DNA of 64,000 nt, from contig NZ_JAHWGP010000002.1 in NCBI RefSeq assembly GCF_020873915.1, positions 398,905 to 462,904 of the forward strand. Direction: 5' to 3'. Both the position numbers and the translations under genes were made by a program. Shown in pieces: positions 60,545-64,000 of this stretch. How positions within the stretch are numbered: position 1 is the stretch's first letter; each line of letters opens with the position of its first letter. Source of the stretch: Streptomyces sp. DH5. Lineage in GTDB: Bacteria > Actinomycetota > Actinomycetes > Streptomycetales > Streptomycetaceae. The notes beneath the pieces are model-generated. The model was not told the origin of the DNA. It saw nothing but the letters and a program-made list of their open reading frames with translations, and made no database searches.

Positions 60545-63040
60545 CTACCTGCCCGCGCTGTCGACCACCGCGGACCACTCGTCGAGCAGTGCCTGCGCGG
60601 ACGCGTCGTCGGGGCCTTCGGCCCACAGGTGGGTGACCGCCTCGGCGGGGTCGGGCAGCACCATCACCCAGCGGCCGTCGGTCTCCACCACGCGCACGCC
60701 GTCGGTGGTGTCCACGAAGCGGTCTCCGGCCGCTTCGACGACCCGCCGCATCACCAGGCCCTTGACCGCCCACGGGGTGGCCAGGTCCCGCTTCAGCACG
60801 TGCGCCCGCGGGATGCGCGCGTCGATCTGGCTGAGCGTGAGCTGGGTGCGGGCGACGAGCCCGATGAGCCGTACGAAGGCCGCGGTGCCGTCGTAGACGC
60901 TGCTGAACTCCGGGACGATGAAGCCGCCCTTGCCGTCACCGCCGAAGATCGTGCCCTCTTCGCCGCCCACGCGGGTCAGGTCGTCGGGCGAGGTGGTCGT
61001 CCACTCCACCTGCGTTCCGTGGTAGGCCGCCACCTGTTCGGCGATCCTGGTGGTGGTCACCGGCAGGGCGACGCGGCCGCTGCGCCGCTCGGAGGCAATG
61101 AGGTCGAGCATCACGAGCAGCGCCCGGTCGTCCTCGATGATCCGCCCCTTCTCGTCGACCAGGGACAGCCGCTCACCGACGGGGTCGAACCGTACGCCGA
61201 AGGCTGCTCGGGAGGACGCCACGATCTCCCCGAGCCGGACCAGCCCCGCACGCCGTACGTCGGCCGTCTCGGTCGGCCTGGACTCGTCGAGACCGGGGTT
61301 GATGGTCAGCGAGTCGACACCGAGCTTGCCGAGCAGGCTCGGCAGGACCAGTCCGGCACTGCCGTTGGACGCGTCCACGACCACCTTGAGTCCGGACTCG
61401 GCGATTCCGGTGATGTCGACGTTACGCAGCAGGGATCCGGTGTAGGAGTCGAAGACGCTCGCCGGGAAGTGCAGGTCTCCGATCTCGCCGGGGAAGGCAC
61501 GCCGGTACTCCTGCCGTGCGAAGACGCGGTCCAGCTTGCGCTGGCTGCCCTGGGAGAGGTCGGCGCCCTGCCCGTCGAAGAACATGATGTCGACGGAGTC
61601 GGGCACGCCGGGCGTGGTCCGGATCATGATGCCGCCCGCACTGCCCCGCGCGGTCTGCTGCCGCGCCACGGGCAGGGGTACGTTCTCCAGGTCCCGCACG
61701 TCGATGGCGCTGGCCTGCAGTGCGGAGATCACCGCCCGCTTGAGCGCACGGGCACCGCGGGAGTGGTCGCGGGCCGTGGTGACGGTGGAGCCCTTCTTGA
61801 GCGTCGTGGCGTACGCGCCCGCCAGCCGGACCGCGAGTTCCGGTGTGATCTCCACGTTCAGGATGCCGGACACGCCCCGGGCCCCGAACAGGTGCGCCTG
61901 TCCCCTGGACTCCCAGATGACGGAGGTGTTGACGAAGGCGCCGGCCTCGATGGTCTTGAACGGGTAGACCCGCACGTTGCCCTGGACGATCGATTCCTCG
62001 CCGACCAGGCACTCGTCACCGATGACGGCGCCGTCCTCGATCCGCGCGGCCCGCATGATGTCGGTGTTCTTGCCGACGACGCAGCCTCGCAGGTTGCTGT
62101 GCGGCCCGACGTACACGTTGTCGTGCACGACGGCCTTGTGCAGGAAGGCACCGCTCTTCACCACGACGTTGGATCCGACGACGGTGTGTTCGCGGATTTC
62201 CGCGCCGGCCTCGACCTTGGCGTAGTCGCCGATGTAGAGCGGGCCGCGCAGGACGGCGTCGGGGTGCACCTCGGCGCCCTCGGCGACCCATACGCCCGGG
62301 GAGATCTCGAAGCCGTCGATGTCGACGTCGACCTTGCCTTCCAGAACGTCGGCCTGCGCCTTCACGTAGCTTTCGTGCGTACCGACGTCTTCCCAGTAGC
62401 CTTCGGCGACATAGCCGTAGACGGGCTTGCCTTCCTTCATCAGCTGCGGGAAGACGTCACCGGACCAGTCGACGGGGACGTCGGGGTCGACGTAGTCGAA
62501 GACCTCGGGCTCCATGACGTAGATGCCGGTGTTCACCGTGTCGGAGAAGACCTGTCCCCAGGTCGGCTTCTCGAGGAATCGCTCGACCTTGCCTTCTTCG
62601 TCCACGATGGTGATGCCGAATTCCAGCGGATTGGGCACGCGGGTCAGGCAGACCGTGACCAGGGCGCCCTTTTCCTTGTGGAAACTGATCAGCTCGGTGA
62701 GGTCGAAGTCGGTGAGAGCGTCGCCTGAGATGACGAGGAAGGCGTCGTCCTTCAGTGCCTCCTCCGCGTTCTTGACGCTGCCGGCGGTACCGAGGGGCTT
62801 CTCCTCATTGGCATAGGTGAGCTCCATCCCGAGCTCTTCGCCGTCACCGAAGTAGTTCTTGACGAGCGACGCGAGGAACTGGACAGTCACAACGGTTTCG
62901 TTGAGCCCATGCCTTTTGAGCAGCCTCAGAACATGCTCCATGATCGGCCGGTTGGCCACCGGCAGGAGCGGCTTGGGCATGCTTGAGGTCATAGGGCGAA
63001 GGCGGGTGCCTTCGCCTCCGGCCATTACGACGGCCTTCAT
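60545..63040 (-). CDS. GDP-mannose pyrophosphorylase-like enzyme fused to a degenerate phosphohexomutase domain
   Basis: An 831-residue fusion. Residues 1-235 form a nucleotidyltransferase ([47 protein letters not shown]). Residues 245-370 are a left-handed beta-helix. Residues 385-831 have the phosphomannomutase fold, but its catalytic loops are changed: the phosphoserine loop (TASHNP in active enzymes) reads IMIRTTPG at 471-478, and the metal loop DGDGDR reads FDPVGER at 618-624. It is commonly annotated mannose-1-phosphate guanylyltransferase. The first domain probably makes an NDP-sugar; the last is likely structural or regulatory. It may supply mannose donors to the adjacent lipid pathway. 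Confidence 0.9.
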   Translation of the reverse strand: MKAVVMAGGEGTRLRPMTSSMPKPLLPVANRPIMEHVLRLLKRHGLNETVVTVQFLASLVKNYFGDGEELGMELTYANEEKPLGTAGSVKNAEEALKDDAFLVISGDALTDFDLTELISFHKEKGALVTVCLTRVPNPLEFGITIVDEEGKVERFLEKPTWGQVFSDTVNTGIYVMEPEVFDYVDPDVPVDWSGDVFPQLMKEGKPVYGYVAEGYWEDVGTHESYVKAQADVLEGKVDVDIDGFEISPGVWVAEGAEVHPDAVLRGPLYIGDYAKVEAGAEIREHTVVGSNVVVKSGAFLHKAVVHDNVYVGPHSNLRGCVVGKNTDIMRAARIEDGAVIGDECLVGEESIVQGNVRVYPFKTIEAGAFVNTSVIWESRGQAHLFGARGVSGILNVEITPELAVRLAGAYATTLKKGSTVTTARDHSRGARALKRAVISALQASAIDVRDLENVPLPVARQQTARGSAGGIMIRTTPGVPDSVDIMFFDGQGADLSQGSQRKLDRVFARQEYRRAFPGEIGDLHFPASVFDSYTGSLLRNVDITGIAESGLKVVVDASNGSAGLVLPSLLGKLGVDSLTINPGLDESRPTETADVRRAGLVRLGEIVASSRAAFGVRFDPVGERLSLVDEKGRIIEDDRALLVMLDLIASERRSGRVALPVTTTRIAEQVAAYHGTQVEWTTTSPDDLTRVGGEEGTIFGGDGKGGFIVPEFSSVYDGTAAFVRLIGLVARTQLTLSQIDARIPRAHVLKRDLATPWAVKGLVMRRVVEAAGDRFVDTTDGVRVVETDGRWVMVLPDPAEAVTHLWAEGPDDASAQALLDEWSAVVDSAGR

Positions 63041-63154
63041 GTCGGAAGCGTCCTCCTCGAAGAGACGACGGTCGGACCGACTTCACCCGCCAGGAGGGTC
63101 GGCACTTTTACAGTGCGGGGCGTCGCGCGACGTTGCGCGTACTGATCAGCGGGA

Positions 63155-63763
63155 TCAATCGGCCACAGGGTCCGCACGAACCAGACGGCGGACTTGGACC
63201 ACATAAAGCACTCCTGCCCACCAATACAGGGTTGTACCCCATCCGGCGAACGCCCAGCCGAAAATTGCGGCGAGTGACGAGATCCAGCCGGTTCCGTCAC
63301 TGAGCAGGAGCAGTGGGAAGGCATACATGAGGTTGAAGGTGGCGGCCTTCCCCAGGAAGTTGACCTGGGGCGGCGGATAGCCGTGTCGCCTGAGGATCCC
63401 CACCATCACCAGGAGGACCAGCTCGCGGGCCAGCAGTACGGCTGTGAGCCAGAGCGGCAGGATCTCCCGCCAGGTGAGACCCACGAGCGTCGAGAGGATG
63501 TAGAGCCGGTCAGCGGCGGGGTCGAGCAGCCGGCCGAGGCTGCTGACCTGGTTCCATCGCCGGGCGAGTTTGCCGTCCAGGTAGTCGCTGACGCCGCTGA
63601 GGGCCAGTACGAGGAGCGCCCATCCATCGCTCTTCGGACCGCCGAACTCCGGCCTGAGGATCAACCACAGGAACAGGGGTACGCCAACGAGCCGCGCCAT
63701 GCTGAGCACGTTTGGGATGGTGAGGACGCGGTGCGTCTGCACCCGCGTCTCCTGGACCTCCAC
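63155..63763 (-). CDS. pgsA: CDP-alcohol phosphatidyltransferase
   Basis: A 202-residue membrane enzyme with the family motif D-G-x2-A-R-x8-G-x3-D-x3-D in SDYLDGKLARRW ... GRLLDPAADR (about 63-90). TIPNVLSMARLVGVPLFLWL is the usual start. It transfers phosphatidyl groups from CDP-diacylglycerol to an alcohol such as glycerol phosphate, inositol phosphate or another. Mycobacterial PgsA2 (Rv1822) lies in the same place. GTG 63763 follows AGGAGG. Confidence 0.87.
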   Translation of the reverse strand: MEVQETRVQTHRVLTIPNVLSMARLVGVPLFLWLILRPEFGGPKSDGWALLVLALSGVSDYLDGKLARRWNQVSSLGRLLDPAADRLYILSTLVGLTWREILPLWLTAVLLARELVLLVMVGILRRHGYPPPQVNFLGKAATFNLMYAFPLLLLSDGTGWISSLAAIFGWAFAGWGTTLYWWAGVLYVVQVRRLVRADPVAD

Positions 63764-63820
63764 CCGGGATCCTCCTGTGGGAAATGATGTCGACGATGCC
63801 CCCCGACCTTACCTCAACGC

Positions 63821-63866
63821 AAAAAAGCTCTGGCTCTCGGGCTGTATGCCCAAGAGCCAGAGCTCT
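63821..63866 (-). terminator. rRNA operon terminator
   Basis: AGCTCTGGCTCTCGGGC (63826-63842) pairs with GCCCAAGAGCCAGAGCT (63848-63864), one mismatch, five-base loop. The plus-strand A6 at 63821-63826 is a U-tract in the minus-strand transcript. It lies seven bases past the 5S 3' end: a textbook intrinsic terminator. Confidence 0.95.
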
Positions 63867-63872
63867 AATAGG

Positions 63873-63992
63873 AGTTCGGCGGCGTCCTACTCTCCCACAG
63901 GGTCCCCCCTGCAGTACCATCGGCGCTGTAAGGCTTAGCTTCCGGGTTCGGAATGTAACCGGGCGTTTCCCCTACGCTATGACCACCGAAAC
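63873..63992 (-). rRNA. rrf: 5S ribosomal RNA
   Basis: About 120 bases on the minus strand, beginning GTTTCGGTGGTCATAGCG (63992) and ending GGACGCCGCCGAACTC near 63873. The loop A/helix III segment ACGCCCGGTTACATTCCGAA and ATGGTACTGCAGGGGGGACC match actinobacterial 5S RNA. The 23S and 16S genes must lie beyond the right edge. Confidence 0.96.
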
Positions 63993-64000
63993 ACTATGAA

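Noticed and set aside
58532-62728. A very long open plus-strand frame opposite the DUF881 genes, sbp and the guanylyltransferase fusion
   Set aside because: It is the GC-rich antisense frame of well-supported minus-strand genes; its translation lacks domains and consists of Arg/Gly/Val/Asp-rich low-complexity sequence.

Overview
The window is chromosomal DNA of a Streptomyces-type actinomycete. The evidence is very high G+C with strong third-position bias, frequent GTG starts with GTGA/ATGA stop-start overlaps, many apparently leaderless genes, and family markers: EF-Tu3, an EF-Tu isoform of streptomycetes; the DUF881/Sbp/GarA/FtsR/ResR block; a DUF5999 protein; and a Streptomyces-like 5S rRNA. 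The right-hand gene order resembles the mycobacterial Rv1822-Rv1832 region. Most genes are core or conserved accessory genes. I see no prophage, integrase, CRISPR array or complete insertion sequence.

Layout. 0-7.5 kb: a truncated hexapeptide acyltransferase, a gamma-carbonic anhydrase, a decayed DedA gene, phosphoketolase, a universal stress protein, a cyclic-nucleotide-binding protein and a frameshifted thioesterase. Together they look like a stress and carbon-overflow neighbourhood. 7.5-16 kb: an MFS exporter, a spermidine-synthase-like protein, tuf3 preceded by a small ORF and a hairpin, an AlkD-like protein, a DedA-like membrane protein, a thiolase with a divergent HxlR regulator, and uppP. 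16-24 kb: short-chain dehydrogenase, VOC and monooxygenase genes, two of them facing TetR genes across paired palindromes, plus lnt and a Gfo/Idh/MocA oxidoreductase. 24-33 kb: ung, an oligopeptide-type binding lipoprotein, a two-gene FabG-type operon, an excalibur protein, a HipA-like kinase/DUF3037 pair, a Rieske lipoprotein, a flavin split-barrel protein and a LysR gene.

33-45 kb: three DMT-family exporters, a MocR regulator facing two flavin split-barrel genes, a Clp_N protein, a PadR regulator with a glycine/histidine-rich N-terminus, PhzF, a CPBP protease and a glutamate-cysteine ligase family enzyme. One DMT gene is preceded by a leaderless 13-codon ORF with its own promoter and a run of hairpins, which looks like an attenuator. 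45-50 kb: small conserved proteins and a complete molybdate operon (HTH-TOBE protein, modA, modB, modC) ending at a perfect 18-bp hairpin.

50-64 kb, almost all on the minus strand: a tandem glycine riboswitch and gcvP, then dinB, and the division/metabolism block read right to left as pgsA-like, a GDP-mannose pyrophosphorylase-like fusion, DUF881, sbp, DUF881, garA (with an N-terminal zinc ribbon), ftsR, a DUF151 nuclease and resR. The gcvH gene that lies beside garA in mycobacteria is absent. A 5S rRNA and its terminator close the window, so an rRNA operon enters from the right.

Main points for a second look: the phosphohexomutase half of the pyrophosphorylase fusion has lost its phosphoserine and metal loops; the DMT-exporter leader; His160 in place of the kirromycin-contact tyrosine of EF-Tu3; the HipA/DUF3037 module; and several regulator-promoter pairs with readable operators. 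All calls come from reading the sequence; no database search was possible.
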